A stretch of DNA of 64,000 nucleotides from assembly GCA_003567725.1 (NCBI GenBank), contig PWYU01000086.1, positions 1 to 64,000 on the forward strand, given 5' to 3'. The number at the start of each line of letters is the position of its first letter. Position 1 is the first letter of the stretch. Source of the stretch: Syntrophomonadaceae bacterium (GTDB lineage: Bacteria; Bacillota; Dethiobacteria; DTU022). The position numbers and the translations under genes were made by a program. This document shows, one piece after another, positions 52,457 through 62,361 of this stretch. The notes below the pieces were generated by a model that saw only the letters and a program-made list of their open reading frames with translations, had not been told where the DNA came from and made no database searches.

Positions 52457-54016
52457 TTATTCTTCAATATACACATCCTGGAGCATAAACATGCTGGCAG
52501 GAGTTACCCAGAAGTTTTTAACATTGTCGTTTAAGCCGACCAGATCTTCGTTGTAAACGAGGTAAAGCATTGGCGCATCTTCAATCAGGATTTCCTGGAG
52601 TTCACTGTAGATCTGCTGACGCTCCTCGGGATCTGGTTCCTGGCGGCCCCTGTCGAGAAGTTCGTCTACTTCGTCGTTGGCATAGTAGGAGCGGTTTCCG
52701 GGATCGCCGATATTGTTAGAGTGGAAAAGCGCGTATACGGCATAGTCTGCATCGAGGGTCGGGGTGGACCAACCAAGGATGTACATGTCGTGTTCACCGG
52801 CAGCGGTATTTTCAAGGTAGGCGCCCCATTCCAGGACTTCTATTTCTACGTCAATATTGAGTTCTCCCAGTTCTGACTGAATGTATTCCGCAGCCATGAT
52901 CCGGACGGGGTTGTCGTTAGTCCAGATGGTAGTGGAGAAGCCGTCTTCATATCCTGCTTCAGCCAGCAGTTCCCTGGCTTGATCAATGTCATAAGGCAGG
53001 CCCTGGAGATCTTCATCATGTCCAAATACACCCGGTGCAATCGGGCCTTCGGCGGGGATGGCCGTTCCTTCATAGGCACCTTCAATAATATCTTCTTTGT
53101 TGATGGCCATGGAAATAGCCTGGCGAACCCTGACATCGTCATAAGGTTCTTTTTCGCAGTTGTAGCCCACGTAAGCCATAACTGTTACCGAAGTAATTTC
53201 CATAGAGGCGTTGTCCATGTTGTCTACACGGTTCATATCACTGGGCTCAACCGGATCAGCGATGTGGGCAGATCCTGTTTCCAGCTCAGAAATTCTGGTC
53301 AGACTTTCAGGGACAACTTTGAAAGTTACGCTGTCAAGCCTGGCATTTTCACCCCAGTAATCATCATTACGGGTAAGTTTTAACTGGTCGCCCGGAACCC
53401 AGCTTTCCAGTTTAAAGAAGCCGGTACCAACCGGGTTAGTAGCCAGGTAAGATCCGGGTTCATTGCCGGCTGCCATTTCTTCGTAATCGGTTTCAATAGC
53501 GTCCGGGCTGATAATCGCTCCACCGTTGTGGGCCAGGTGGGCGGGCAGTGGGGCAAAAGGAAATTCGGTTACAAATTGAACAGTGTAATCGTCCACGACT
53601 ATTACGTCTTCAAGCATCTCAAAGAGGAATAAGCGGGGTGAACCAATATCAGGATCGAGTAAACGTTCAAACGAAGCTTTAACCGCCTCAGCTGTAAATT
53701 CAGTCCCGTCGTGGAATTGCACTCCTTCACGCAGGGTAAATTCCCAGGTTAAATCGTCTACTGCTTCCCAGTCTGTGGCCAGTAAAGGCTGTAGCTCGCT
53801 GTTTTCATCAAAATATAACAACGATTCATAAACATTGTAAGCAACTTTTGCTGAAGGCACATCATTGGATCCGTGGGGATCAAGGGAAACTGCATCAGAA
53901 AGGCTGGCAATAACCAGATCTCCTGCACCATCTTCTTCAGCTGTTTCGCAGCCGATAAAAAGTAAAGGGACCAGCATTAAAACTACCAGCAACCAAAACT
54001 TGCTTTTAAACTTCAT
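52457..54016 (-). CDS. Peptide/nickel-type ABC transporter substrate-binding lipoprotein
   Basis: A 519-residue extracellular binding protein of family 5 (DppA/OppA/NikA). The signal peptide ends LLFIGC with Cys23 as the lipid anchor. Family signatures: GDLVIASLSDAVSLDPHGSN, LATDWEAVDDLTWEFTLREG, VQFHDGTEFTAEAVKASFER and VRQAISMAINKEDII. It feeds the permease/ATPase set transcribed divergently from 54246. GGGGGAAGAC precedes the ATG. The ligand is probably a peptide, but nickel, sugars or opines cannot be excluded. Confidence 0.9.
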   Translation of the reverse strand: MKFKSKFWLLVVLMLVPLLFIGCETAEEDGAGDLVIASLSDAVSLDPHGSNDVPSAKVAYNVYESLLYFDENSELQPLLATDWEAVDDLTWEFTLREGVQFHDGTEFTAEAVKASFERLLDPDIGSPRLFLFEMLEDVIVVDDYTVQFVTEFPFAPLPAHLAHNGGAIISPDAIETDYEEMAAGNEPGSYLATNPVGTGFFKLESWVPGDQLKLTRNDDYWGENARLDSVTFKVVPESLTRISELETGSAHIADPVEPSDMNRVDNMDNASMEITSVTVMAYVGYNCEKEPYDDVRVRQAISMAINKEDIIEGAYEGTAIPAEGPIAPGVFGHDEDLQGLPYDIDQARELLAEAGYEDGFSTTIWTNDNPVRIMAAEYIQSELGELNIDVEIEVLEWGAYLENTAAGEHDMYILGWSTPTLDADYAVYALFHSNNIGDPGNRSYYANDEVDELLDRGRQEPDPEERQQIYSELQEILIEDAPMLYLVYNEDLVGLNDNVKNFWVTPASMFMLQDVYIEE

Positions 54017-54245
54017 AACTTTTGTCTTCCCCCTTTAAATTATTAGGTATGGTTATGCCGAATATTGCAGCAAAATAATCAAAAAAATTCTTTTAAAATG
54101 TTAAATTTGGTCTATATTTATTCAGCATAATTGCTTATACTATACATATTGTTGCTAGAAAAAACAAGATATATTTATAAAAATGTTTGAAGTTCAATTA
54201 AATTATCTTTGCAATATTTTAGTATTAAAGGAGCAAATTCACAGA

Positions 54246-55139
54246 ATGAGCGATCTGGTAAACGGAACAAAGGGAGTAGAATCACAGGCCTTAAAACATA
54301 CAACTTACTGGAATGTAATTTATAAAAGGCTGAAAAAAAATAAAACTGCTCTCATCGGCGGATATTTAATTGTATTTTTTATCATTGTGGCTATCTTTGG
54401 CCCTTTGTTTACGGTTCATGATCCGCTTAGAGTCGATTATTCTACCAGGCTAATAGCCCCTTCAGCCGACTTTTGGTTGGGAACTGATCACAACGGCCGG
54501 GATATTTTTACCCGCCTCATTCACGGCATGTCGATTACTTTATATATTGGCTTTCTTTCAGTTTTAGTAGGATTGGTAATTGGTTTGCCTATGGGCATTT
54601 TATCCGGTTATTACGGCAAAATCATCGATACGCTTACTATGCGGATTGTAGATGTACTCCTGGCTTTTCCAGGTATATTACTGGCTATTGCCCTGGTCAG
54701 CGTACTTGGAGGCAATATTACCAACGTTATTATAGCTGTAGGCATTTTTTCCATTCCCGGCTTTGCCAGGGTAGTCCGGGGTTCCACCCTGGCTGTAAGC
54801 AAGCTTGAATATATTGAAGCTGTCCGTGCCCTGGGGGCAAGCGACCTGCGGATCATATTTTTACATATCCTGCCGAATATTGTTTCGCCGATTATTGTAC
54901 AGGCCACGATTAGAATTGCTATTGCCATCTTGATTGCCAGTGGATTATCTTTCCTGGGGCTTGGCGCTCAACCGCCCATTCCTGAATGGGGGGCCATGTT
55001 AAGCCAGGGGCGTAGCTATATGTTCGATCATCCCCATGTAGCGCTTTTCCCAGGGTTGGCTATCGTTATGGTAGTGCTGGCTTTCAATCTTTTCGGCGAC
55101 GGTTTACGGGATGCTTTTGATCCCCGGGCGAAAGATTAG
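54246..55139 (+). CDS. Peptide ABC transporter permease (DppC type)
   Basis: A 297-residue permease with an N-terminal cytoplasmic tail, OppC_N helix (ALIGGYLIVFFIIVAIFGPLF) and the inner-membrane loop motif EYIEAVRALGASDLRIIFLH. HFWLGTDHNGRDIFTRLIHG-type sequence is present near residues 78-95. ATG 54246 (MSDLVNG) is used; a 21-codon extension has no family support. It is unusual in being first, ahead of the DppB-type gene. Confidence 0.88.
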   Translation: MSDLVNGTKGVESQALKHTTYWNVIYKRLKKNKTALIGGYLIVFFIIVAIFGPLFTVHDPLRVDYSTRLIAPSADFWLGTDHNGRDIFTRLIHGMSITLYIGFLSVLVGLVIGLPMGILSGYYGKIIDTLTMRIVDVLLAFPGILLAIALVSVLGGNITNVIIAVGIFSIPGFARVVRGSTLAVSKLEYIEAVRALGASDLRIIFLHILPNIVSPIIVQATIRIAIAILIASGLSFLGLGAQPPIPEWGAMLSQGRSYMFDHPHVALFPGLAIVMVVLAFNLFGDGLRDAFDPRAKD

Positions 55140-55156
55140 AAAAGGGGTGCCGTTAT

Positions 55157-56077
55157 TTGTTACAGTTTATTGTTAGAAGGTTTATCCAAACCATCCCTGT
55201 AATTCTCGGGGTAACCCTGCTGGTATTTTCTTTAATCCACCTGATTCCCGGTGACCCTGCTCAGATTATGGCCGGGGAAGCAGCTCCAGAAGCAACCGTA
55301 GAAGCGATGCGTGAGAGGCTGGGTTTAAACGATCCTCTTCATGTTCAGTACGGTCGTTATATGAGTAACTTGCTCCAGGGAGATTTGGGTCAGTCGGTGC
55401 GCAGCAGCCGTTCCGTAGTGGATGAGATTCAGCCCCGAATCATGATCACCATCCGGTTGGCTGTCTACAGCATGATAATAAGTATGATCCTGGGGTTGAT
55501 AGCTGGAGTTGTTTCGGCGGTTCGCCGGTATGGCATTTTGGATGCAGTTTTAATGCTGGTAGCCTTGTTTGGTTTTTCAATGCCAAATTTTTGGCTTGGA
55601 TTGATGCTGATAAAGCTGGTATCAATTGATCTGGCTCTTTTGCCGCCTTCAGGGTGGGGGACCTGGCAGCAGGCTATTTTGCCAATTATTACCCTTGGTA
55701 CTGGCGGGGCAGCTATAATTGCCAGAATGACCCGGTCCAGCATGCTTGATGTGATCAACCAGGACTACATCAGGACGGCCAGGGCCAAGGGTTTGAAAGA
55801 AAGGGTAGTTATTTACAAACACGGCTTAAAAAATGCCTTAATTCCGGTGGTAACAGTAGTCGGGATTGAAATGGGCATGTTACTTTCAGGAACAGTCCTG
55901 GTTGAAACTGTTTTTGCCGTGAACGGTATGGGCAGGCTGGCTATTGATGCTATCAGGGCCCGTGATTTTCCCCTTGTCCAGGGTATCGTGTTGATTTTTG
56001 CCTTGATTTTTGTCGGTGTCAATTTATTGGTAGACATATCTTACCGCTACCTGAACAAGAGGATTGAACTTAATTAA
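55157..56077 (+). CDS. Peptide ABC transporter permease (DppB type)
   Basis: A 306-residue permease of the DppB/OppB class. The N-terminus FIVRRFIQTIPVILGVTLLV and LIPGDPAQIMAG are typical. The EAA-like loop is DYIRTARAKGLKERVVIYKH, and the C-terminus ends in a helix with VDISYRYLNKRIELN. It starts at TTG 55157 behind AAAGGGGTG. It forms the channel with the DppC-type subunit. Confidence 0.9.
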   Translation: MLQFIVRRFIQTIPVILGVTLLVFSLIHLIPGDPAQIMAGEAAPEATVEAMRERLGLNDPLHVQYGRYMSNLLQGDLGQSVRSSRSVVDEIQPRIMITIRLAVYSMIISMILGLIAGVVSAVRRYGILDAVLMLVALFGFSMPNFWLGLMLIKLVSIDLALLPPSGWGTWQQAILPIITLGTGGAAIIARMTRSSMLDVINQDYIRTARAKGLKERVVIYKHGLKNALIPVVTVVGIEMGMLLSGTVLVETVFAVNGMGRLAIDAIRARDFPLVQGIVLIFALIFVGVNLLVDISYRYLNKRIELN

Positions 56078-56104
56078 TCATTTAGGTTAAAGAGGTGTTG
56101 TGAT

Positions 56105-57115
56105 TTGACTTCATTGGAACCTATTCTTCAAATAAAAGGCCTTCAGACCTCTTTTTTTACTGAAGCAGGAGAAGTGAAAGCGGTAGACGGGGTTACCGTT
56201 GATGTGCCAAAGGGCGGAACCCTGGGAGTGGTTGGCGAGTCGGGTTGTGGAAAAAGCGTTATGGCTCTATCCATACTGCGGCTTCTCGATCAGCCGGGTA
56301 AGATTGTCGGCGGAGAGATTATTTTTAACAATGAAGATCTTCTCAAAAAAAGTGAAAAAGAAATGCGTGAGATCAGAGGCAATAGTATCTCAATGATTTT
56401 CCAGGAACCGATGACCTCTTTAAATCCGGTTTACACCATCGGGGAACAGATCAGTGAGTCTTACAAGGTTCACCAGAACATGGGTAAAAAAGAAGCCTTT
56501 ATTAGATCACTGGAAATGCTTAAACTGGTTGGTATTGCCTCACCAGAAAAAAGATTGCATCAGTATCCTTATGAACTCTCCGGAGGCATGAGGCAGAGGG
56601 CGATGATTGCCATGGCCCTGGCCTGCCGGCCTGCCTTACTGATTGCAGACGAGCCGACTACGGCTCTTGATGTGACTATCCAGGCCCAAATTTTGGATTT
56701 GATCAAGGAACTGCAGGAAAAGCTTGGAATGTCGGTGATCACAATAACGCACGACCTGGGTGTTGTTGCAGAAACCTGCTGTCAGGTGGCCGTTATGTAC
56801 TGTGGTAGTATTGTTGAACAGGCCAATACTGAAGAGTTGTTTGAAAACCCCAGGCATCCTTATACGGCAGGATTATTTAATTCCCTGCCTCGCCATGATT
56901 TGGAAAAGGAAGAGCTAGAAGCCATTGATGGCTCGGTGCCCAGCCTTACCAATATGCCCCCAGGTTGCCGGTTCTCTCCCCGCTGCCCCTATGTTGAAGA
57001 GATTTGTTCGCAGCAATACCCGGAATTGAGACCTCTGGGTTCTGGCAGACTGGTGCGATGCTGGATTTACACCGATGGCTGGAAAGGCGCCAAAGAGGTG
57101 GCATATTATGTCTAA
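56105..57115 (+). CDS. Peptide ABC transporter ATPase (DppD type)
   Basis: A 336-residue ATPase. Walker A is [18 protein letters not shown] (about 40-57), the Q-loop [19 protein letters not shown], signature [19 protein letters not shown], and Walker [14 protein letters not shown]. The C-terminal oligopeptide-transporter domain has [17 protein letters not shown], the cysteine cluster region of this family. It starts at TTG 56105. It overlaps the next ATPase gene by eight bases. Confidence 0.93.
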   Translation: MTSLEPILQIKGLQTSFFTEAGEVKAVDGVTVDVPKGGTLGVVGESGCGKSVMALSILRLLDQPGKIVGGEIIFNNEDLLKKSEKEMREIRGNSISMIFQEPMTSLNPVYTIGEQISESYKVHQNMGKKEAFIRSLEMLKLVGIASPEKRLHQYPYELSGGMRQRAMIAMALACRPALLIADEPTTALDVTIQAQILDLIKELQEKLGMSVITITHDLGVVAETCCQVAVMYCGSIVEQANTEELFENPRHPYTAGLFNSLPRHDLEKEELEAIDGSVPSLTNMPPGCRFSPRCPYVEEICSQQYPELRPLGSGRLVRCWIYTDGWKGAKEVAYYV

Positions 57116-58106
57116 AAAAGAACTGCTGAGAGTAGAAGATCTCAAACTCTATTTTCCGATCAAAGGCGGTTTTCTTGGTCGCACGGTTAATCATGTCAAA
57201 GCTGTCGACGAGATTTCTTTTTCTGTTTTTGAGGGAGAAACAGTTAGTTTGGTTGGTGAATCGGGCTGTGGTAAGTCTACCGCCGGCCGGGCTATTTTGC
57301 GCCTGGAAAAACCGACTGGCGGCAAAGTATTTTTTAATAATCTTAACATGGGTTCGCTCAATAAAATGGAACTGCGCTCTCTACGTAAGGATCTGCAAAT
57401 TATATTTCAGGATCCTTTTGCTTCTATTAACCCTCGCCAGACTGTAATTCAAGTACTGGAAGAAGCGCTTCTGATTCAAAACATAGTACCCCGGGTGCAG
57501 CGCCGGGAAAGGGCTCTTGAGCTGCTTGAGACTGTAGGGTTGAAAGAACATCAAGCCGATCGTTATCCACACGAGTTCAGCGGGGGACAAAGGCAAAGAA
57601 TTGGCATTGCCAGGGCACTGACATTAAATCCGAAGCTGATTGTATGTGATGAAGCCGTTTCAGCTCTGGATGTTTCAATCAGGGCCCAGATTTTAAACCT
57701 GCTAAAGAGGCTCCAGAGAGAGTTTCAGCTGACTTATCTCTTTATTTCTCATGATTTAGGTGTGGTTAGACATATCTCCGACCGGGTAATCGTGATGTAC
57801 CTGGGGCGGATCATGGAGGTTGCCGACAAAAAATCGCTGTTTGAAAAAGCCAGGCACCCTTATACCAAAGCCCTGTTATCTGCCATACCGGTCCTTAAAC
57901 CCAGCCAAAAAAGAGAAAGGATTGTGCTCACCGGGGACGTTCCGTCTTCGATTAATCCACCTGAAGGATGCCGTTTTCATACCCGCTGCCCCTATGTTGA
58001 GGATCTATGTAAAAGAGAAATTCCTGAGCTGCGCTCAACTGGAGCTATGGAAAAAGGGCACGTTGCAGCCTGCCATTTCTTTGAAGATATTTTTAAAGAT
58101 GTTTAA
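57108..58106 (+). CDS. Peptide ABC transporter ATPase (DppF type)
   Basis: A 332-residue second ATPase. Walker A is [21 protein letters not shown]-loop [16 protein letters not shown], signature [19 protein letters not shown], Walker [19 protein letters not shown]. The C-terminal [17 protein letters not shown] matches the family tail. ATG 57108 has AGAGGTGG upstream; an 11-codon extension is rejected. It completes a five-component importer with the divergent binding protein. Confidence 0.93.
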   Translation: MSKKELLRVEDLKLYFPIKGGFLGRTVNHVKAVDEISFSVFEGETVSLVGESGCGKSTAGRAILRLEKPTGGKVFFNNLNMGSLNKMELRSLRKDLQIIFQDPFASINPRQTVIQVLEEALLIQNIVPRVQRRERALELLETVGLKEHQADRYPHEFSGGQRQRIGIARALTLNPKLIVCDEAVSALDVSIRAQILNLLKRLQREFQLTYLFISHDLGVVRHISDRVIVMYLGRIMEVADKKSLFEKARHPYTKALLSAIPVLKPSQKRERIVLTGDVPSSINPPEGCRFHTRCPYVEDLCKREIPELRSTGAMEKGHVAACHFFEDIFKDV

Positions 58107-58174
58107 GAAGAGGCAGCCGCTGGGCAGCAACTTTTTTAAAAAAATAGATGCCAATATAAATTAGAAAGGTTTTT

Positions 58175-58360
58175 ATGACTATGAATAAAGCCGGATCAGA
58201 TCAAAAAGCCACTCAATCTTTTTTAAGTAAGAATGGATCCGTGAAAGCGGAAGAAAAACAGGGCAAAAAGAAAAAGGTTCCCGGCATTTTAGAAGAAGGC
58301 CTGGTATACAGCTGCGCGGGTCCAAGGGTTGGGCCTGATGAAGCCTGCTCTGACCGCTAA
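58175..58360 (+). CDS. Small hypothetical protein in the transporter operon
   Basis: A 61-residue reading frame between the DppF-type ATPase and the aminotransferase. The first ~40 residues are polar and strongly basic (EEKQGKKKKVPG). The end, VYSCAGPRVGPDEACSDR, holds the only two cysteines, 13 residues apart. TTAGAAAGGT lies 5 bases before ATG 58175 and 11 before ATG 58181. I recognise no family. It could be a genuine small protein, a peptide precursor with an N-terminal leader, or spacer DNA. Confidence 0.45.
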   Translation: MTMNKAGSDQKATQSFLSKNGSVKAEEKQGKKKKVPGILEEGLVYSCAGPRVGPDEACSDR

Positions 58361-58387
58361 TAAAATATGATTAACGAGGTGAAGATA

Positions 58388-59719
58388 ATGAACGGACAGG
58401 ACTCTATTATAGAACAATACAAAGCTCAGCGCCGGCAGTCGGCACAGTGGCATGAACGGGCCAGAAAAGTTTTTCCATCAGAAGGTGCCACCCATTTTGC
58501 CCGTATATTTAACCCTTATCGGCCTTATATAACACATGCCAGCGGGATCAATAAATGGGATCTGGATGGTAATAAGTACATTGATTATGTCCTTGGGCAC
58601 GGCGCTTTACTGTTAGGGCATAATCATGAAGATATAGTCGAAGCAGTGCAGGAACAGATAACCAGGGGAGTTCTTTATGGTGAAAACCATACCCTTGAAG
58701 TAGAATGGGCGGAATTAATCCGAGAAATGATGCCTGGCGCTGAAAAGATTATGCTTTTCCCCTGTGGTAATGAAGCTAACATGATGGCTGTGAGGCTGGC
58801 CCGGGTCCATACCGGGAGAAGCAAAGTTTTACGTTTTGAAAAGCACTATCACGGCTGGTCGGATGAACTGGCCTCCCCTGCAGAATCTGGAGTAAACCAG
58901 AACCAGGTAACCATTATTCCGCAAAACGATCTGGAAAGGCTTGAAGAAGAACTGTCCAGTGAACAGTATGCTGTCCTTTTTACCGAGGCAGGCGGCGCAT
59001 TCCTGGGTGGTAGGACACCGATAGATCCCGATTTTGTTCGGCAAATCCCCACCTTAACCCGTAAATACGGCACTCTCTGGGCCCTTGATGAAGTGGTCAC
59101 CGGTTTCCGGGTCGCTCCCGGAGGCTGGCAATCTGTAATAGGCGTCAAACCAGATCTGACTTCCCTGGGCAAATGTATAGGTGGAGGCTTGAGCGCCGGT
59201 GCCCTGGTGGGCAGGCCTGAAATTTTTGAACCACTTAAGCCCGGTGGAGTTCCCGGGCGGCAGGTAATGCATGGCGGAACCTGGAATGCCAACCCATTAA
59301 CAGCTGCCGCCGGTATTGCAGCTTGTAAGCTTTTAAAAACCGGGGAGCCGCAGAAAAAAGCGGCCGAAAGTGCTGCTTATCTGCGCCGGGAGGGTAATAA
59401 AATCCTTAAAACAAAAGGTATTAATGGGGCTTTCTATGGGAAATCTTCCATTGCCTATTTATATCTTGGTCCGGTTGATTCTGATTTCTCAGATGATACT
59501 CTGCCTCCCGTTAAAGATTTGGATAAACTGACTGATCCGGCTATGATGCCTGTTTTTAACCGGCTTTTACTTCATTTGCTGCAGCGCGGAGTATCTAATC
59601 TAATCGGTTCTGTCTATATCTTTTCTTACTTACATACTGAAAAAGATATCGACCAAACTCTCCATGCTCTAAAGGATGCTCTGGAAACTATGCTTGCAGA
59701 AGGCACCCTGAAATCCTGA
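58388..59719 (+). CDS. Class III PLP-dependent aminotransferase (glutamate-1-semialdehyde mutase-like)
   Basis: A 443-residue fold-type I PLP enzyme. YIDYVLGHGALLLGHNHEDI, PCGNEANMMAVRLARVHTGR, ALDEVVTGFRVAPGGWQ and SLGKCIGGGLSAGALVGR are in place; Lys of SLGK is the PLP Schiff base. It resembles HemL and other GSA-type aminotransferases, but no haem genes are near. Following a peptide importer, it more likely acts on an amino acid or amino-acid derivative. ATG 58388 is favoured by GAGGTGAAGATA; an upstream ATG at 58367 lacks a site. Confidence 0.85.
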   Translation: MNGQDSIIEQYKAQRRQSAQWHERARKVFPSEGATHFARIFNPYRPYITHASGINKWDLDGNKYIDYVLGHGALLLGHNHEDIVEAVQEQITRGVLYGENHTLEVEWAELIREMMPGAEKIMLFPCGNEANMMAVRLARVHTGRSKVLRFEKHYHGWSDELASPAESGVNQNQVTIIPQNDLERLEEELSSEQYAVLFTEAGGAFLGGRTPIDPDFVRQIPTLTRKYGTLWALDEVVTGFRVAPGGWQSVIGVKPDLTSLGKCIGGGLSAGALVGRPEIFEPLKPGGVPGRQVMHGGTWNANPLTAAAGIAACKLLKTGEPQKKAAESAAYLRREGNKILKTKGINGAFYGKSSIAYLYLGPVDSDFSDDTLPPVKDLDKLTDPAMMPVFNRLLLHLLQRGVSNLIGSVYIFSYLHTEKDIDQTLHALKDALETMLAEGTLKS

Positions 59720-59976
59720 TTGATTTTTTAATGGCTTGTCTCTTTACTCCTTTTCTTCCTTCACCGTGTCAGATGAGAAAATTATTGCACAATTTATTTA
59801 AATATTTACAAGGAATTCAAAAAAGTATGACGAAGTAAAAACTAGTGATTCTTATTTTTTAACCGGGCGATTGATTTTAGTTAGTAGCTATGAACAATGA
59901 AACATAATCATACTAATATTTATGGCAACAACAGTACAAAAATTTTATTATAAGGTTAAGCTAAGGAGTGAAGATA

Positions 59977-60084
59977 TTGATAGATATAGGGATGTATATT
60001 AATGCAATAATATTTATTGGCATAGTCTTTTTTACTTTTATAAGCATATATGTTCTTTTTGTAAGGAATTTCAGGGATAAATGA
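59977..60084 (+). CDS. Small single-helix membrane protein (35 aa)
   Basis: TTG 59977 lies six bases after a strong site, AAGGAGTG. The frame encodes 35 residues with one hydrophobic helix (IIFIGIVFFTFISIYVLFV) and a basic end RNFRDK, then TGA at 60082. The topology, helix then positive tail, is that of many bacterial small membrane proteins. No homologue is recognised. The AT-rich 59720-59976 upstream shows nothing else. Confidence 0.45.
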   Translation: MIDIGMYINAIIFIGIVFFTFISIYVLFVRNFRDK

Positions 60085-60160
60085 TTGATATTATTGGTTA
60101 AGCAAAGCTTATTGCTGCTGATGAAGATTAAACCCAGCCTGGTTTGACAGGCATTTTTGC

Positions 60161-61219
60161 TTAATGCTCCTCCATATAGCGCCTTGGGTTGACTGGAGAA
60201 CCCTCATAATGTACCTCATAGTGAAGGTGCGTTCCTGTAGTTCGCCCGGAAGCTCCCATGAATCCAATGGTTTGGCCTTTTTCTACAACGTCTCCTTTTT
60301 TAACTGCGAAACTATCCAAATGAGCATAGTAAGTTGCATAACCGTAACCGTGGTTAATAATTATTAGGTTACCCAGACTTCCTCGGTAACCCAGGAAAGT
60401 AACTTCACCATTGGCGGTAGCTCTAATCTTTGAGCCGTATGAGCCGGAGATATCGACACCGGTATGAAATTGATAGCCACCGGTATAGGGGATACTTCTT
60501 GTGCCAAAACCGGAGGTAACTCGACCTCTTGCCGGCCATAAGGAAGGCTTGGACTTGATCTGTTCAAGCTTTGTTTCGATCTTTCCGATATATGATTCAA
60601 CTTCATCAAGGGTCTCCAGTTGTTCAGGGATTACTCCATGTAAAGTGGCAATATTTTCAACTGCTCGATTAAGAACCATGTTTGAACTTGAATAATTATC
60701 GTATGATTGTGTAAAGCTGGCAAAACTATTATACGGTTGTTCTGGAATGCTGTATTCTGTTGATGTAACTGAGTTGCTATAAGCATTAGTGGGTTTATTT
60801 TCATAAGAATAATTTGAACGATTTGAATCAAGCAAACTTTTTCTGGTGGTGGTGACCCGGGCTTGAATGCTTTCTACATTTTCCAAAATATCAACGTCAT
60901 CAACTTTTATTGTTATCTCTTCAATTAATTCATCCAGTCCAATAATCTGAATCATTGCTTTTTCAGTTTCCACGGCCAGGGCGTCTATTTCTTGCTGCTG
61001 AGCCCGATTAATTTGACGCAGTTCCTCCACTTGCCTTGCTTCTGCTGAGGTTTTTAAATATGAGTAGCCTAAAAAACCGGAAGCGGTAACTATTACTAAT
61101 AAAAGCATGATTGCAAGCTGAATACCATAAAATGGTAAACATAGGCTAACGGTAGATTCCTCTGAATGAGGGATAACCATAATTGTAAAACAACGGTTTT
61201 TCTTCTTCTCAGGTGCCAT
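60161..61219 (-). CDS. M23-family peptidoglycan endopeptidase with membrane anchor
   Basis: A 352-residue protein. One membrane helix (about 30-52) follows a basic N-terminus, then a coiled coil (about 58-125), a Ser/Asn/Tyr-rich linker, and a C-terminal LytM/M23 domain (about 235-352). Zinc ligands are H252 and D256 (HTGVDIS) and the HLHYEV motif at 331-336, with HG..Y.YAH between. It probably cuts cross-links in peptidoglycan or acts in division or sporulation. All metal ligands are intact, so it is likely active. Confidence 0.92.
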   Translation of the reverse strand: MAPEKKKNRCFTIMVIPHSEESTVSLCLPFYGIQLAIMLLLVIVTASGFLGYSYLKTSAEARQVEELRQINRAQQQEIDALAVETEKAMIQIIGLDELIEEITIKVDDVDILENVESIQARVTTTRKSLLDSNRSNYSYENKPTNAYSNSVTSTEYSIPEQPYNSFASFTQSYDNYSSSNMVLNRAVENIATLHGVIPEQLETLDEVESYIGKIETKLEQIKSKPSLWPARGRVTSGFGTRSIPYTGGYQFHTGVDISGSYGSKIRATANGEVTFLGYRGSLGNLIIINHGYGYATYYAHLDSFAVKKGDVVEKGQTIGFMGASGRTTGTHLHYEVHYEGSPVNPRRYMEEH

Positions 61220-61594
61220 AATTCCTCGTATGTTTTCTTTTATAAGCTCTAAAAATTGACAATATTACTATTGCTATAATAAAATGATATTCCCTGCAAC
61301 CCTTAGCTCCAGTTCGTTTCAGTTTACAGCTTTAATAGCTGAATACTAAACATACTGGAAGGATTTTATAACTAAAGAGAAGATCATTTACATTCATTTT
61401 ATCTCTTTAATGTTACAATAGAATTACAGAAAAGCCAAGTCCATCATTATAAAGTTCTCATTGCATTAGGGTTCGCATAAAATAATATTACTTTAGAATC
61501 CTTTTATGTTATCTTTAATTAGTAGAGAAGTGATGTTAAGAGCTTTTGTGAGATGATTAAATAAATGATCAGCTTATAGCAAAGGGGTAGGATT
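61220..61594. other. Intergenic stretch without recognisable feature
   Basis: An AT-rich divergent region between the M23 peptidase and zinc-ribbon genes. It must hold promoters for both, but no convincing -35/-10 pair with correct spacing was found on either strand (for example TTGACA at 61256 has TATAAT only 13 bases on). Confidence 0.5.
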
Positions 61595-62344
61595 ATGGCA
61601 GAAAATAGCAAGAAAGAGTGCCCGTATTGCAGAGAAGAAATAGATAACGAGGACGTTAAATGTAAATACTGCGATTCTTTACTTAATGCTGAGGCTTCTT
61701 CTGAGATAGAACCTGACAGAACAGAAAGACCTGCCCAGAAGATAATAGTTGTTAAATCTTCCAGGAAAAAATGGCTTTTATGGGTGCCGGTTTTGTTGAT
61801 TCTGATAGTTTTTCTTATCTTTTTAGGAGAATCATTAGCAACATCGGATAATGATCTAATTATAGATGATTCCGAAGCTGAATTAGAAGCTGAGCAAACT
61901 GAAGAAGATGTTTTGAGAGAAGAGAGAGAAACAATCGAATCCGATCAACCTGAGCATAAAGAATGGGAAGCTGGATCCGAAGAAGATACAGTAACAGTTG
62001 AAAGCATTACTAGTAAATATGAACCTAAATTTGAGGCGTTAGAAGAGGAAATAACTGCTGAACTTGTAACACTTTTTAATGCTGCGATGCAAGAATACGA
62101 ACAGGCTAACGGTGGTTTTCTATTTCAGATCCAATTGGTAAACAAATATATGAGAAAGATTCAACAGCTTGAGGACAGAGCGGATGAAAGATTTTACAGG
62201 CTCCTTGATCAGATGGAAGAAGAACTTCTAAAGCACGATTTGCCTGCCGATGTTATTTCTGAAATAGAAGAGGATTATTTAAGAGATAAGCAGGAAAAAA
62301 AACGCGAGCTAACCAACTTCCTTAAAAAGCCTGGTAACTGGTAA
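61595..62344 (+). CDS. Zinc-ribbon membrane protein of unknown function
   Basis: A 249-residue protein. The N-terminal zinc ribbon has CPYCREEIDNEDVKCKYCDS (residues 8-27, two CxxC pairs). A Lys/Arg-rich stretch leads to one membrane helix (about 62-84, LLWVPVLLILIVFLIFLG). The outer part is very acidic (about 88-135) and ends in a predicted helical domain (about 140-249). AAAGGGGTAGG precedes the ATG. The following gene starts 17 bases later and is probably co-transcribed. Confidence 0.75.
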   Translation: MAENSKKECPYCREEIDNEDVKCKYCDSLLNAEASSEIEPDRTERPAQKIIVVKSSRKKWLLWVPVLLILIVFLIFLGESLATSDNDLIIDDSEAELEAEQTEEDVLREERETIESDQPEHKEWEAGSEEDTVTVESITSKYEPKFEALEEEITAELVTLFNAAMQEYEQANGGFLFQIQLVNKYMRKIQQLEDRADERFYRLLDQMEEELLKHDLPADVISEIEEDYLRDKQEKKRELTNFLKKPGNW

Positions 62345-62361
62345 AAAACTGGGTGACATTT

